Positions 35,654 through 44,191 of a stretch of 64,000 bases of DNA are shown here, piece after piece (position 1 is the first letter of the stretch; every line of letters starts with the position of its first letter). Location: assembly GCA_034005525.1 (NCBI GenBank), contig JAVEUP010000014.1:8931-72930 (forward strand), in the 5' to 3' direction. Both the position numbers and the translations under genes were made by a program. The stretch is from PWXP01 sp034005525 (GTDB lineage Bacteria > Planctomycetota > Planctomycetia > Pirellulales > Thermoguttaceae). Below the pieces are notes generated by a model. That model saw nothing but the letters and a program-made list of their open reading frames with translations, searched no databases and was not told the DNA's origin.

Positions 35654-36861
35654 CAGAGCCATCTCTTCCGGCGGAAAAAACCGAGCATCCCGACCGTTAC
35701 CAGTAGCATGATGCCCAGCACGGCGGGATACGCCCACTTCCAGTGCAGTTCCGGCATGAATTCGAAGTTCATGCCGTAAATGCCTGCAATGAACGTAAGC
35801 GGGATGAAGATGGTGGCGATCATCGTCAGCACCTTCATGATGGCGTTCATGCGGTTCGACAAGCTGCTGAGGTAGATATCGGTGAGGCCGGCAAGGATGT
35901 CGCGGAGCGTTTCGACGGCGTCGAGCACCTGGACGCTGTGGTCGTACAGGTCGCGCAGGTACACGGCGGTGCTCGGCGCCAGCACCTCGCTCTCGGTGCG
36001 CTGCATCGCGGCGGTCATTTCGCGCATGGGCCACACGGCTTTGCGCAACGTGGCCAATTGGCGTTTGAGAAGGTGGATTTCTCGATGCACGCTCTCTTGA
36101 GGATCGGCGAGCACTCGGTCTTCGAGTTCGGCGGCGGTTTCGCCCATCTGCTCCAGAATGACGAAGTAACTGTCGACGGTCGCGTCCAGCAGCGAGTAGG
36201 CGAGGTAGTCGGCTCCAGAGCGGCGCACCCTGCCCTTCGCAGTCCGCAGGCGCTCGCGGATGCCGTCGAACACGTCGCCCGGCTGCTCCTGGAAGGAAAG
36301 CACGTATCCCTTGCCGATGATCAGACTGACCTGTTCGATAAGCAAGGCGCCGTTTCGGAAATCGAGCATCTTGACGACCACGTATACGTAGTCATCGAAC
36401 ACCTCGACTTTGGGCCGCTGGTGGGTATTGAGAATGTCTTCCTGGGTGAGTGGGTGCAGCCCAAACGCGGCTCCCAACTCTTCAATAACCGCCGGTTCGT
36501 GCAACCCGACCACGTCGATCCAAGTGACGGTGGGCGACCGGCGGAAGGCGGCGTACGCGGCCGGCTCGACGCCCGTATGCTCTTCGAGACGCTGCTCGGT
36601 GTAGTCCATCACACGGATGTCGACGTTGGGGGTCTTTTGCTCGCCTACATGTACCAGGCTGCCGGGCGGAAGGCCCGCCTTCTTGCTGCCTGAAATGCCA
36701 AGCGGCAGTTTTGCCAAACCTTGCAGCTTCCGACGCCTTGTCCTCCGTGGCCGCGGCGATGGGGATCGGCGGGGCCAGCCTCTTCGGAGACCAGTGGCGG
36801 ATCCGCGACCGCGTCGGACAATCGACCTATGTGTCCATCCACATGGAGCCCCGTGCAACAT
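35653..36861 (-). CDS. corA: CorA-type magnesium/cobalt channel
   Basis: A CorA-family channel with the signature YGMNFEFMPEL in the pore-proximal loop between two C-terminal helices (IATIFIPLTFIAGI and AYPAVLGIMLLVTVG). The cytoplasmic funnel domain has RLEEHTGVEPAAY, PLTQEDILNTHQRPKVEVFDDY and the long stalk helix. The first 48 residues from the ATG at 36861 are Arg/Pro-rich and unlike the family; a TTG at 36717 would give a more usual start (KLPLGISGSKKAGLPPG), but has a weak ribosome site. Translationally coupled to the calcium ATPase downstream, giving a divalent-cation operon. Confidence 0.88.
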   Translation of the reverse strand: MLHGAPCGWTHRSIVRRGRGSATGLRRGWPRRSPSPRPRRTRRRKLQGLAKLPLGISGSKKAGLPPGSLVHVGEQKTPNVDIRVMDYTEQRLEEHTGVEPAAYAAFRRSPTVTWIDVVGLHEPAVIEELGAAFGLHPLTQEDILNTHQRPKVEVFDDYVYVVVKMLDFRNGALLIEQVSLIIGKGYVLSFQEQPGDVFDGIRERLRTAKGRVRRSGADYLAYSLLDATVDSYFVILEQMGETAAELEDRVLADPQESVHREIHLLKRQLATLRKAVWPMREMTAAMQRTESEVLAPSTAVYLRDLYDHSVQVLDAVETLRDILAGLTDIYLSSLSNRMNAIMKVLTMIATIFIPLTFIAGIYGMNFEFMPELHWKWAYPAVLGIMLLVTVGMLGFFRRKRWL

Positions 36862-36997
36862 GACGACAAGCCCCCAATGACATCCCGGCGGGGCTGGATT
36901 TGGCCGGCGGAGGGGGGCCGTTGGCGAAGCCGGTCACTTTGCCGGCCTCGCCTGGACGGCGTGGCACTGGGCGCACCGCGTCTGATGCCGGCTGAGC

Positions 36998-38320
36998 TTA
37001 ACGCCGCACTTCGAGCAACGGCGGGCCTTCAGTTTCAAAACGTACGTCGTGCGAGGGCGGCTTCCCACTGGGAATGGCAGGGTCGCATACAATATCATCC
37101 AACCCCTTGTTTTCCCGTGTAATAGCGCTCGCGGTCTCTTCGGCTTGGGTGCTATTGAACGCATTACATGCGGTTAGCGCGCCGGTTTTCGTGCCGGTCG
37201 GGACCGGGGCCGTGGGTTCTGCCGTCGCCCGGGCGATATGCTCGGGAGTTACCTGCCGGTAGTTGGCGTCGGCAATCGCTTCGGAGTGGCCCAACCACGC
37301 CGCGCACACGTGGGAGGGAAACACGTCGGCCAGTTCCGTGGCTCGGGTTGCCCGCAGACTATTCCAGGGCTTCGGCCACGGCTTCAGTCCTGCCCTCACG
37401 ATTGCCCGGGAAAACCACTTACATTCGGTCGAGTGCCGCAGGGTCGGAAAGATGTACTCGGCACCTTCCGGGGCCGCCTCCGATGCCTCCAACAACGCCC
37501 GTTGCACTTCCGGGAAGATCGGGCACACCCGCACACCGCCGCCCTTGTGCCGGGCCGTTTTGCTTGCCCGGATGCTCATGGTCCAAGTCGCCCAATTCAC
37601 GTGCACCCATCGCATTGTGCGAATCTCGGAAAACACCCGCAGCCCCATGTACCGGGCCATAATGACAAGCAACCGTTGTTCATCGTTGGAACACTCGGGC
37701 AACACCCGTTCGATAACTTCACGCCCGACAAACACTTGCCTTTCCCGATTCGGTCGAACCGCACCCGCCAGCTTGACAAACGGGTTATTGTCGATGATGC
37801 CGTATTCGAGCGCCTTAGCGAAGAATTGTTTTGCGTGCCGTGCCCGCAGCCGTGCCGAGTTCTCGGCATACTTCTTCTCGGTTCGCAGCCAGGCCGCCAA
37901 CTTATCGGCATCGGCCGTGGTGATTTCGTGCAGGGGCTTGTCTGCTCCGAAGTATTCCACCAGGGCCGCTTGCGAATCCCGCCACGTCCCCACCGTTCCG
38001 CTTGCCACGTCGCCGCCGGCCATTCGCTGCCGGATGTAATCGTCGATGAAAGCCGCCAGGTAGGCCCGCGGCCTATCGTCAAGCAAGCCGGCCGACACCA
38101 GCCGCCCCCGTAGCGTGTCGGGCAGCTTGGAAACCCACGCCGCCGTGGGCCCGTCGAGCGGTGTATTCAAGACTTGCGCTTGCAACAGCCGTTCAACCAT
38201 GCCCTTGGCCGTCTCGGCGTCTTTCCGCGCACACCGGCCCGTCCGCACCGTTTTTCTTTTGCCGTCATGGTTGAAAAGGATTCGCCAGCCGGCTTTCCCA
38301 TCCCTTGCCAATGAAGCCAT
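36998..38320 (-). CDS. Tyrosine recombinase (element integrase) with exchanged C-terminal tail
   Basis: A 440-residue integrase. N-terminal SAM-like core-binding domain (about 110-210), catalytic domain with RVFSEIRTMRW, SKTARHKGGG, SLRATRATEL, AAWLGHSE and Tyr354 in ANYRQV. The box-II His is not obvious (NSLRATR where HxLR is usual). The 16-bp attachment core falls at residues 416-420 (IPSGK). The last 20 residues are therefore chromosomal; the element's own 60-residue tail, ending WPTLPRRTRAGILAIVRGKP, is fused to the MFS gene at the other end. ATG 38320 is preceded by GAAAGGGC, which lies in a hairpin. Confidence 0.88.
   Translation of the reverse strand: MASLARDGKAGWRILFNHDGKRKTVRTGRCARKDAETAKGMVERLLQAQVLNTPLDGPTAAWVSKLPDTLRGRLVSAGLLDDRPRAYLAAFIDDYIRQRMAGGDVASGTVGTWRDSQAALVEYFGADKPLHEITTADADKLAAWLRTEKKYAENSARLRARHAKQFFAKALEYGIIDNNPFVKLAGAVRPNRERQVFVGREVIERVLPECSNDEQRLLVIMARYMGLRVFSEIRTMRWVHVNWATWTMSIRASKTARHKGGGVRVCPIFPEVQRALLEASEAAPEGAEYIFPTLRHSTECKWFSRAIVRAGLKPWPKPWNSLRATRATELADVFPSHVCAAWLGHSEAIADANYRQVTPEHIARATAEPTAPVPTGTKTGALTACNAFNSTQAEETASAITRENKGLDDIVCDPAIPSGKPPSHDVRFETEGPPLLEVRR
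37060..37075. other. attL core of the integrated element
   Basis: GCTTCCCACTGGGAAT, identical to 45275-45290 in the same orientation. It contains the palindrome TTCCC-ACT-GGGAA. The site lies within the 3' end of the integrase frame. Confidence 0.85.
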
Positions 38321-38327
38321 GTCATCT

Positions 38328-38345
38328 GCCCTTTCTGGAAAGGGC
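38328..38345 (-). promoter_or_regulatory. Hairpin over the integrase ribosome-binding site
   Basis: Perfect 8-bp arms GCCCTTTC and GAAAGGGC with a 2-nt centre. On the minus strand the 3' arm contains AAAGGG, the best Shine-Dalgarno match, 8 bp before the integrase ATG. Confidence 0.5.
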
Positions 38346-38475
38346 CCCCACCGGGTTGCAATGCCTGCTTGCCAAACGACAAGAAGAACCCCGATGGGGG
38401 CGTGTTCGGTTCGGACAGCGTTTGACACTAGAAGCAGGCATTGCACTTACATTATTCGGTTTGCCGCCGCGGCAG

Positions 38476-38655
38476 TCAATAGGGCGTGCTCCCCGGTTTC
38501 CCTTCGGCCGGTCGAATCGCCACACAACGCCACCCATGGGCCCGCAGCAACGCTTTCAAGATTCGCCGTAGGGCAACGATCGTTCCCCCGCCGCCCGGGT
38601 GCGCCGGGGCCCGCAGGGTGATGATAAACTCCGGCCGGTCGGGCTTGTCCGCCAT
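38476..38655 (-). CDS. 59-residue element protein of unknown function
   Basis: A short protein: MADKPDRPEFIITLRAPAH, then GGGTIVALRRILKALLRAHGWRC and VAIRPAEGKPG (split at family-like boundaries). The pattern of one beta-strand, a basic helix and a second strand recurs, to my memory, in small genes beside planctomycete integrases. It lies between the primase and integrase genes on the same strand. It starts directly downstream of the 77-bp inverted-repeat motif at 38656-38732. Short and basic, it could be a recombination directionality or DNA-binding factor; that is only inference. Confidence 0.6.
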   Translation of the reverse strand: MADKPDRPEFIITLRAPAHPGGGGTIVALRRILKALLRAHGWRCVAIRPAEGKPGSTPY

Positions 38656-38732
38656 GTGTGTTTCCGGAAAAAAGTCTCAGCACCAAAACCGAAACCTCTT
38701 ATTTCTCGGGTTTTTTGAGGGTTTCGGTTTTC
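38656..38732. repeat. Element inverted-repeat motif, copy a
   Basis: Contains the palindromic arms AAAACCGAAACC (38685-38696) and GGTTTCGGTTTT (38720-38731), and outside them GTGTGTTTCCGGA. The reverse complement matches 44998-45075 over nearly its whole length, differing mainly in the loop and an A/T-run. It abuts the start codon of the 59-residue protein. Confidence 0.75.
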
Positions 38733-38738
38733 TTGCTT

Positions 38739-41096
38739 TCACGCCCCTAGTACAAATGCACGTGTCGGCCGCCCCCCACCGGGGCCCGGGGGAACGTCCT
38801 GCCATTGGCCCACGCCGGCCGTCACAAGTTCGGCAAGTGCCATCTCGGCCTTGTCGGCGTCGCCGCCGTAGCCGTGATGCCGAATATCCCGGGGCGTAAC
38901 CCGACCGCCCAACCGCCCGATCAGTTCGGCCAACTGCCGCCGGGCCGTGTCCTCTTCGGTTTCAGATAGCTGTGAATACAGCCGCCGGGCTTCGTGGCCA
39001 AACCACCGGGCCAGCTTCACGCCGGCCGCCACGCTGTCGGCGTCGATGCACTCGGGGCCGGCCGTGCTGTCGCCGTCGACCAGCCGCACGAGGTGAACCA
39101 ACAGGGCAAGCCGTGCCGCATACGCTTCCAACTTGGCCCACACCGCTGCCAGTTCGCCCGATAGGGCCGCCGTCTCTTCGGCGTGTTCATCGAAGAACGA
39201 AACCCATTGCCGCTTCGCTTGGCCGTCCAACCGCAACGTCACCGGCTGGGGTTCGCCGTCCGGCCCGGGTTCCGGTTCCAATTCGTACAACCGCCGGAAG
39301 AGTTCGGCCATCGTCCATTCGCACGTGGGGGCAATATCGGCCTCCGTCCAACGCTTTGCCCGCCGTGGGGGCGATGCTAGCAGCAACCGGGCCGCCAGGC
39401 CGTCTTGAAAATGCTCGGGGCCGAGTGCCCGCCACAGCACCGCCGGCTGAATACAGCCGCACAACGACACCGCCGCCCGTGGGACAAAGATCGTTTTCGG
39501 GTTGCCAGTTTTTCGGTCGATGCATATCGACCGCCCGCCCCACAATTCAAGCCACTTCGGCGCGTCGCCGCTGCCCTTGGAGTACTTATCGAATGATCCC
39601 AACCAGCCGGCCAACTCATCCCGGGCACACAACAGCCCCCTTGGGTTCTGTAACAGCAACAGCGCCAGCGCCTCGAGGGTGCAATCGTCCGTCCAATATC
39701 GGGCCGCCGTGGGTTCGTCGGGCCGTTCCGGGGGTTCGCCGCCGGTTTTGCTTTTCCGCCAGGCCGCCAGTTCCTTTTCGTAGTGCAGCACGTCCACGCT
39801 GTGTGCCGCCACGGCTTCGGCATGTTCAGCCATGGCTTGCTTCTGCCATTGGCGAATCGGCCGCAACGCCAGTTCCATCGCCGGGCTTTTCGCCGTGCCC
39901 GATTCGGCAACCACCGCACTCCAAATAATGGCCGGTTCCTGCCAGCCCCGTTTCAGTTCCACCCGTCGGCTATTCCCCACGGCCGCCGCCAGGCCGGCCA
40001 GCAATGGCACCGCCACAAGCGCCTCATCGCACCCAACCGCCCGGGCCGCCGCCGACACAAAGCCGGCCATGGGTTCCGGTAGGGCCGCCGTGGGAAACGG
40101 CTGCCAGGGCAGGGCCGGGCCCACCGTCTTCGCCGCGACGGCCGGGGACTGGGGCTGCCAGTTTGGGGCATCGTCGGCCAGGCCGTGCAACGTCTCGGTC
40201 AACTCTGCCGGTTCGTGGGCGTCTCGGAGTTCAAGCCAGTCCCACAAGTCCCCGCCCGGTTCCAGCCCTTCCAAACGCAACACCTTTATCCGTGGGGCCG
40301 GCCGTAGGGCTGCCAGGATGCCGCCCACGGTCGATATGTACTCTTCGCCGGGTTCATCGGCATCGGGGCACAGAACCACGTCCTTGCCCGCCAAGGGCTG
40401 CCAGTCGGCCTTCTGCGGGGCTAAGGCCCCGTTCATCGAACACGTGGCCACCAGCCCCACGCTTCGGCCCGCATCGGCACACTTTTCGCCCTCGACAATG
40501 AAGACCCGCGGGGCGTCGGCCAACTCGGGCAGTCGATACAACGGCCGTGGTGGATCGGGCCCCCGTGCTGCCCACCCGTCGCCGGATCGGCTCACCATGC
40601 GAAACGTCTTGTCACCGTCCGGAAGATCGAACCGCACCACGGTCGCCACTTCCACGCCGGCCGCGTCATGGTAGGGCCACGTCGCCGTGGGCGAAGTGCC
40701 GACCGCCCTTGCCGTCGCCGCCGTAGCCGCCGCCAGGGTCGGGTAGGTTTTCGGTTTCGCTGCCGGCCGGGCCCGCTTGCGGTTTGCTGACTGGGGGCCG
40801 GTTCCGTCGCCGATGTACTCGGCCACCGCATCGACCGCCCGGGGCAACGTCCAACCATTCAACCATTGCAGGGCCGCCAGGCCGTCGCCGTTCCGGCTGG
40901 AAAAGCACTTGCGGCACAACAGGGCACCGGCCGCCTCATCGACCAACGAAAACCTATCGTCGCCACCGCACCGTGGGCAAGGGTGGTTTCGGCCGTCGAG
41001 AATATCGGCGTCGAGTCCGCCCACGGCCGCCAGGATTGCCGGCCACCGGCCTGCCGCCCGCTGTTTCAGTTCGCTTGCGTCAAGTCGTCTCGGCAT
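38739..41096 (-). CDS. Primase/TOPRIM and DUF3987 replication protein
   Basis: A 785-residue protein. The N-terminus has a primase-type zinc ribbon (CPRCGGDDRF ... LLCRKC, about 40-66). A TOPRIM-like segment has VFIVEGEKCADA and VVLCPDADEPGEE (about 195-250). The C-terminal DUF3987 region (about 335-740) is a degenerate helicase-like ATPase with ESGTAKSPAME where Walker A is expected. Proteins of this plan prime and open the origin of phage satellites and integrative plasmids. It overlaps the upstream HTH gene by 17 nt. It is the element's main replication protein, which implies an extrachromosomal phase. Confidence 0.82.
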   Translation of the reverse strand: MPRRLDASELKQRAAGRWPAILAAVGGLDADILDGRNHPCPRCGGDDRFSLVDEAAGALLCRKCFSSRNGDGLAALQWLNGWTLPRAVDAVAEYIGDGTGPQSANRKRARPAAKPKTYPTLAAATAATARAVGTSPTATWPYHDAAGVEVATVVRFDLPDGDKTFRMVSRSGDGWAARGPDPPRPLYRLPELADAPRVFIVEGEKCADAGRSVGLVATCSMNGALAPQKADWQPLAGKDVVLCPDADEPGEEYISTVGGILAALRPAPRIKVLRLEGLEPGGDLWDWLELRDAHEPAELTETLHGLADDAPNWQPQSPAVAAKTVGPALPWQPFPTAALPEPMAGFVSAAARAVGCDEALVAVPLLAGLAAAVGNSRRVELKRGWQEPAIIWSAVVAESGTAKSPAMELALRPIRQWQKQAMAEHAEAVAAHSVDVLHYEKELAAWRKSKTGGEPPERPDEPTAARYWTDDCTLEALALLLLQNPRGLLCARDELAGWLGSFDKYSKGSGDAPKWLELWGGRSICIDRKTGNPKTIFVPRAAVSLCGCIQPAVLWRALGPEHFQDGLAARLLLASPPRRAKRWTEADIAPTCEWTMAELFRRLYELEPEPGPDGEPQPVTLRLDGQAKRQWVSFFDEHAEETAALSGELAAVWAKLEAYAARLALLVHLVRLVDGDSTAGPECIDADSVAAGVKLARWFGHEARRLYSQLSETEEDTARRQLAELIGRLGGRVTPRDIRHHGYGGDADKAEMALAELVTAGVGQWQDVPPGPGGGRPTRAFVLGA

Positions 41097-41298
41097 CGTC
41101 CGCCCCCTGTGTCAGCCGATCGATCGCCCGTTCAATGTCGGCCGCCCGATAAAGCCGCCGGTTGCCCAGCTTGCACACGGGAATGGGGCCACGTGGAAAC
41201 GTCAAATTCCACAGGCCGCTTTGGCTGATCGACAAAGCCGCCGCCGCCTCTTTGGCCGACCAAAGCAACTTAGCGGGGGCCGTGAAAGTGCTATGCAT
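41080..41298 (-). CDS. Excisionase/AlpA-like HTH protein
   Basis: A 72-residue MerR-like winged-helix protein of the HTH_17 type: LLWSAKEAAAALSISQSGLW, then FPRGPIPVCKLGNRRLYRAADIERAI. Such proteins are recombination directionality factors or element regulators. It overlaps the primase start by 17 nt and the upstream HTH gene stop by 8 nt, so all three are translationally linked. ATG 41298 begins HSTFTAPAK. Confidence 0.85.
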   Translation of the reverse strand: MHSTFTAPAKLLWSAKEAAAALSISQSGLWNLTFPRGPIPVCKLGNRRLYRAADIERAIDRLTQGADDAETT

Positions 41299-41515
41299 CG
41301 CCGCCCCCTTTCTGCCCCCCGTCGCCGGCTTCGCTTTCCAACCAGTCGAGAAGCCACCGGCCAAGGTAGACAACTCGGCTTCCCTGTTTGGCGAACCGCA
41401 GCCGGCCGGAACGTCGGGCCCGCCGTAGTCCGGCCGTCGAGAAGCCGGCCAACGTCAGGGCCGCATCGTCGTAAACGGCCTCGGGGGCGATGTGCAAACG
41501 TGTTTCCGCTGTCAT
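41291..41515 (-). CDS. Second small HTH protein of the element
   Basis: A 74-residue protein with a short winged-helix pattern: LTLAGFSTAGLRRARRSGRL, then RFAKQGSRVVYLGRWLLDWLESE. It is similar in plan to excisionase-like DNA-binding proteins but divergent from its neighbour. The ATG at 41515 is chosen over an upstream in-frame ATG. It overlaps the downstream AlpA-like gene by 8 nt. It may form a pair with it in excision or in repression of the operon. Confidence 0.7.
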   Translation of the reverse strand: MTAETRLHIAPEAVYDDAALTLAGFSTAGLRRARRSGRLRFAKQGSRVVYLGRWLLDWLESEAGDGGQKGGGDA

Positions 41516-41650
41516 CGTCTCGCATGTTCCTTTCTGTCGGCCGGTTGTGTCGGCAGACATCGGGCAGCATAGCAGACGATTTCCGAAAAGGGCCCGGTTG
41601 GGCTTCGGAGTGCAGTTAGAGTTCGCCGGTTTTCGCCGGTATCAGCCGGC

Positions 41651-42268
41651 CTACAGCCGGTCGCTTGGGTGCCGTTTGGGCAATTCCCGTTTCACCCGCT
41701 TTTCAAGATACGGGCGAATATCCCCCCACCGCCATTCTGCCGGCTGCCCGCCGCCGCCGGCCACAATCGGCAGGGGGAAGTCAGCATCTTCCTTCTGCCA
41801 GTTTTGCAGGGTTCGCTTGGCCCTCCCCGCCACGCCGGCCGCTTGGAGAAGTCGCACACAAAAGTCATCGTGGGGGCTGTCGCCGGGGCTGTTGGGTATC
41901 GGCTGTCCCGTCGCCCGCAGCCGTTCCAGGCCGCCCTTTACCCATGGGATAAGTTCGTTGGGCCAGTACTCGGCAAAATGTTCGATAGACAGGCCCGCCA
42001 CGGCCGCTTGCCGGCTCAGTTCCGCAAGGTTCCGTGGCTCGGGTTGCCCCGTCGCTTCCGTCCACCCCGTCAGGTCAGCTTTGCAGGGTAGAGCGTTGCG
42101 AAGATCGACCAACGCCGCCCGGTATGCGGAGCTCGCGGCTTTGCCCGGGGCTGGGGCCGCCGCCATAGCCGCATCGACCAACGCCAGAACCGGCCCGGTT
42201 GGCCAGACCAATTCGGCCGTCAACAACTCGACACCGCCGGCCAGTGTGCCGCCGCTTTTCGTCGCCAT
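41651..42268 (-). CDS. Element protein of unknown function with C-terminal HTH-like region
   Basis: A 205-residue protein. The first 60 residues are Ala-rich and helical. The middle includes LSIEHFAEYWPNELIPWVKGGLERL. The C-terminus (GRAKRTLQNWQKEDADFPLP, then AEWRWGDIRPYLEKRVKRELP) looks like a helix-turn-helix followed by a basic tail. I recognise no enzyme motif. AGGTAGG precedes the ATG. It lies 135 bp upstream of the HTH gene pair, with a GCCGG-rich inverted repeat near 41631-41662 between them. A DNA-binding or terminase-small-subunit-like role is possible but unproven. Confidence 0.6.
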   Translation of the reverse strand: MATKSGGTLAGGVELLTAELVWPTGPVLALVDAAMAAAPAPGKAASSAYRAALVDLRNALPCKADLTGWTEATGQPEPRNLAELSRQAAVAGLSIEHFAEYWPNELIPWVKGGLERLRATGQPIPNSPGDSPHDDFCVRLLQAAGVAGRAKRTLQNWQKEDADFPLPIVAGGGGQPAEWRWGDIRPYLEKRVKRELPKRHPSDRL

Positions 42269-42438
42269 CAGAAACCTACCTTTCTACAATCGGGCCGGGC
42301 CCGGTCGGGCCGCTGGTCGAAAGGTAGACAAACCGGCCGCCCGCCGTGCCCGCTTGGCCAGGAGTTGCGCAACCCGCCGGCCGTCCCGTGTGTGTTCAGT
42401 GTACCACGGCCGCCGCCGCCGCAACAGTCGGCCGCCCG

Positions 42439-43143
42439 TCAAACCGCTGCCAGCCGGGCCGCCAGGGGTTCAAGCCGCTTGCCGAGTTCATCGAACCGCT
42501 GTTGGGCCCGGGTCAATTCGGCCTCCAGGTGGGCCTTTCGGCCCGCCAGCCCTTCGGCCTCTTGTGTGGCCCGCCGCTGCTTGTATTCGTCGGGGCCAGC
42601 CGCCCGGGCCCGCCCCAAAGCTTCCTGCCGCTGCGTTTCGGCATACTCCACTTCGTCGGCCAGCCGCTGCACTTCGCCGCCGGCCGCCGTCCATTCCCGC
42701 AGCAGCTTCCCGTGTTCGACCGCCGCTTGCGGGTCGACAACAATCTGCCGGGCCCGTTGTTCGGCATCGGCCGCTTGCTGCAGTTTGGCGTCGATGTCTT
42801 CCAGCTCCCAGACACACGGCCCGATCGTTTCGGCGTGTTTCTCTTCGGCCCGTTCAAGTTCGGCATCGGCTGCCCGGATAACGGCTTGGAGTTCGGCCTT
42901 GCGTTTTTCCAACGTCGCCGCCGTGGCCGCCAGGTCGGTCAAACGCCGTTTTTCCGCCGCCTTGTGGGCAATGTCGGCAAACTCTTCGGCCGACACACCG
43001 GCCGCCGTCAGGGCCGTCTCGATTGCTTGCAGGTCGGGCGTCCTCTTGCTGCCCGCCGCCGCCCGCCGGGCAAGTTCCAAAACGGTTTGGTAAGCCGTCT
43101 CACGCCGCCGGCCGAGTTCGCCGAGAAGTTTCTTCAAGTCCAT
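42439..43143 (-). CDS. Coiled-coil element protein
   Basis: A 234-residue, almost wholly helical, charged protein (EKRKAELQAVIRAADAELE, QRARQIVVDPQAAVEHGKLL, EAELTRAQQRFDELGKRLE). Heptad character covers about residues 60-230, and no membrane segment is present. It overlaps the HELGH gene by 44 nt. Scaffold, mobilisation or replication accessory functions are all possible; the sequence alone does not discriminate. Confidence 0.6.
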   Translation of the reverse strand: MDLKKLLGELGRRRETAYQTVLELARRAAAGSKRTPDLQAIETALTAAGVSAEEFADIAHKAAEKRRLTDLAATAATLEKRKAELQAVIRAADAELERAEEKHAETIGPCVWELEDIDAKLQQAADAEQRARQIVVDPQAAVEHGKLLREWTAAGGEVQRLADEVEYAETQRQEALGRARAAGPDEYKQRRATQEAEGLAGRKAHLEAELTRAQQRFDELGKRLEPLAARLAAV

Positions 43144-43936
43144 CGTTCACGCCTCCAAATAGGTGCAGGCCCTGCATAAGGGCTTCTGTTTGTTCTCCGG
43201 TCGGTTTTGCCAGGCCGCAGTACCAGCGCCGAATATCGGCCCGCCACAGCCGGGCAAACGCTTCAGGGGGTGAAGTCTCGGCCAGTTCCCGCAGCTTCAT
43301 GCCGACCAGCCGGTCGGGTTCGCCGGCCAACGCCGCCGCATATCGCCAGCCGGCCGACAAGCCGTAGTTTTCCAATTCCAACGATGCCATCGCCGCCAGG
43401 CCCAGCAGCCGGCCGATACGGGCCGCCGCATGTTGGGCAAGTCGAATCCATTGGCCGTCATGGTACGACCAGGGCACCGCCGTTTCACGGGCCGCCGGAT
43501 GAACCGCCCGGGCCCACGCTTCCACCGCCGGCTTGATGCTCAGTTCGGCATCCTGGGGCAAGTCGTGAAACGTCCAACCCGACCGCACTACGTGGCCGAG
43601 TTCGTGGCCGAGAACGTCGGCCAACAGGCTTTCCAGGATTCGGCCGGTATTCGCACCGGGCCGCCCCGCCGCCGTCTCGGCCACCGTCTCGGATAGGGCC
43701 ACGTCGCCCAACATGATGCACCCGCCGCGGCCACGCCACGGCCTCAAGTGCCGCCGCAACGCCACGTCCAAGCAATTGCCCGTCCACGCCAGGTGCCGCC
43801 GGCCGAGTGCCGAGTACGGGCTGGGCAGCGTCGATGCCAGGGCCACGTAACATCGGTCGCCCAACAGGCCGGCCGCCGCCCGTTCCAGTTCCGGGCGCAA
43901 TTTGCCGATTCGTTTTGCAAGGGTGTTTCGGTTCAT
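43100..43936 (-). CDS. HELGH-motif protein, possible zinc metallopeptidase
   Basis: A 278-residue protein with a gluzincin-type HExxH: VLGHELGHVVRSG (about residues 121-133). Upstream is RGGCIMLGDVALSETVAET, and downstream long Ala-rich helices that include ELENYGLSAGWRY. The third zinc ligand cannot be assigned with confidence. It is cytosolic (no signal peptide). Phage and satellite elements sometimes carry ImmA-like proteases that cut a repressor; this one is not clearly in that family. ATG 43936 begins NRNTLAKRIGKLRPEL. Confidence 0.6.
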   Translation of the reverse strand: MNRNTLAKRIGKLRPELERAAAGLLGDRCYVALASTLPSPYSALGRRHLAWTGNCLDVALRRHLRPWRGRGGCIMLGDVALSETVAETAAGRPGANTGRILESLLADVLGHELGHVVRSGWTFHDLPQDAELSIKPAVEAWARAVHPAARETAVPWSYHDGQWIRLAQHAAARIGRLLGLAAMASLELENYGLSAGWRYAAALAGEPDRLVGMKLRELAETSPPEAFARLWRADIRRWYCGLAKPTGEQTEALMQGLHLFGGVNDGLEETSRRTRPAA

Positions 43937-43999
43937 ACTTCCATTCTCCGGGGGCCGTGCTGGAAGTCGAGTCACAATCGTCCAGTTTCTGGAACGATG

Positions 44000-44191
44000 T
44001 TACCGAAGGAAAACCAGTACCTTGGCCCCGCAGCTTTGGCACTTTGTGAACCGGGTCGTTCTGTCGCCGCCGTGGGACAGCGTTTTGTAGGCCAGCAGCC
44101 GCCGGCTACCGCATCGGGGGCATCGGGGCCAGCAGGCCGCCACGTGCAACCGCCGGCCGCCGCCGCTGTCGTGTTCGTTCGGTTCACTCAT
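44000..44191 (-). CDS. Small zinc-ribbon protein
   Basis: A 63-residue protein whose C-terminal half is a treble-clef-like zinc ribbon: RCPRCGSRRLL at about residues 23-33 and KCQSCGAKVLVF near the end. An overlapping alternative frame covers the same DNA, but only this one has the paired CxxC knuckles. It overlaps the DUF5681-like gene stop by 8 nt. Small zinc ribbons of this type often bind DNA or RNA in mobile elements. Confidence 0.7.
   Translation of the reverse strand: MSEPNEHDSGGGRRLHVAACWPRCPRCGSRRLLAYKTLSHGGDRTTRFTKCQSCGAKVLVFLR

Noticed and set aside
36693..36863. Plus-strand gene end opposite the corA N-terminus
   Set aside because: The frame (LFGDQWRIRDRVGQSTYVSI) looks protein-like, but has no family match I know, no start, and overlaps what is probably the corA start region. 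It remains possible that corA starts at 36717 and that this is a gene remnant.
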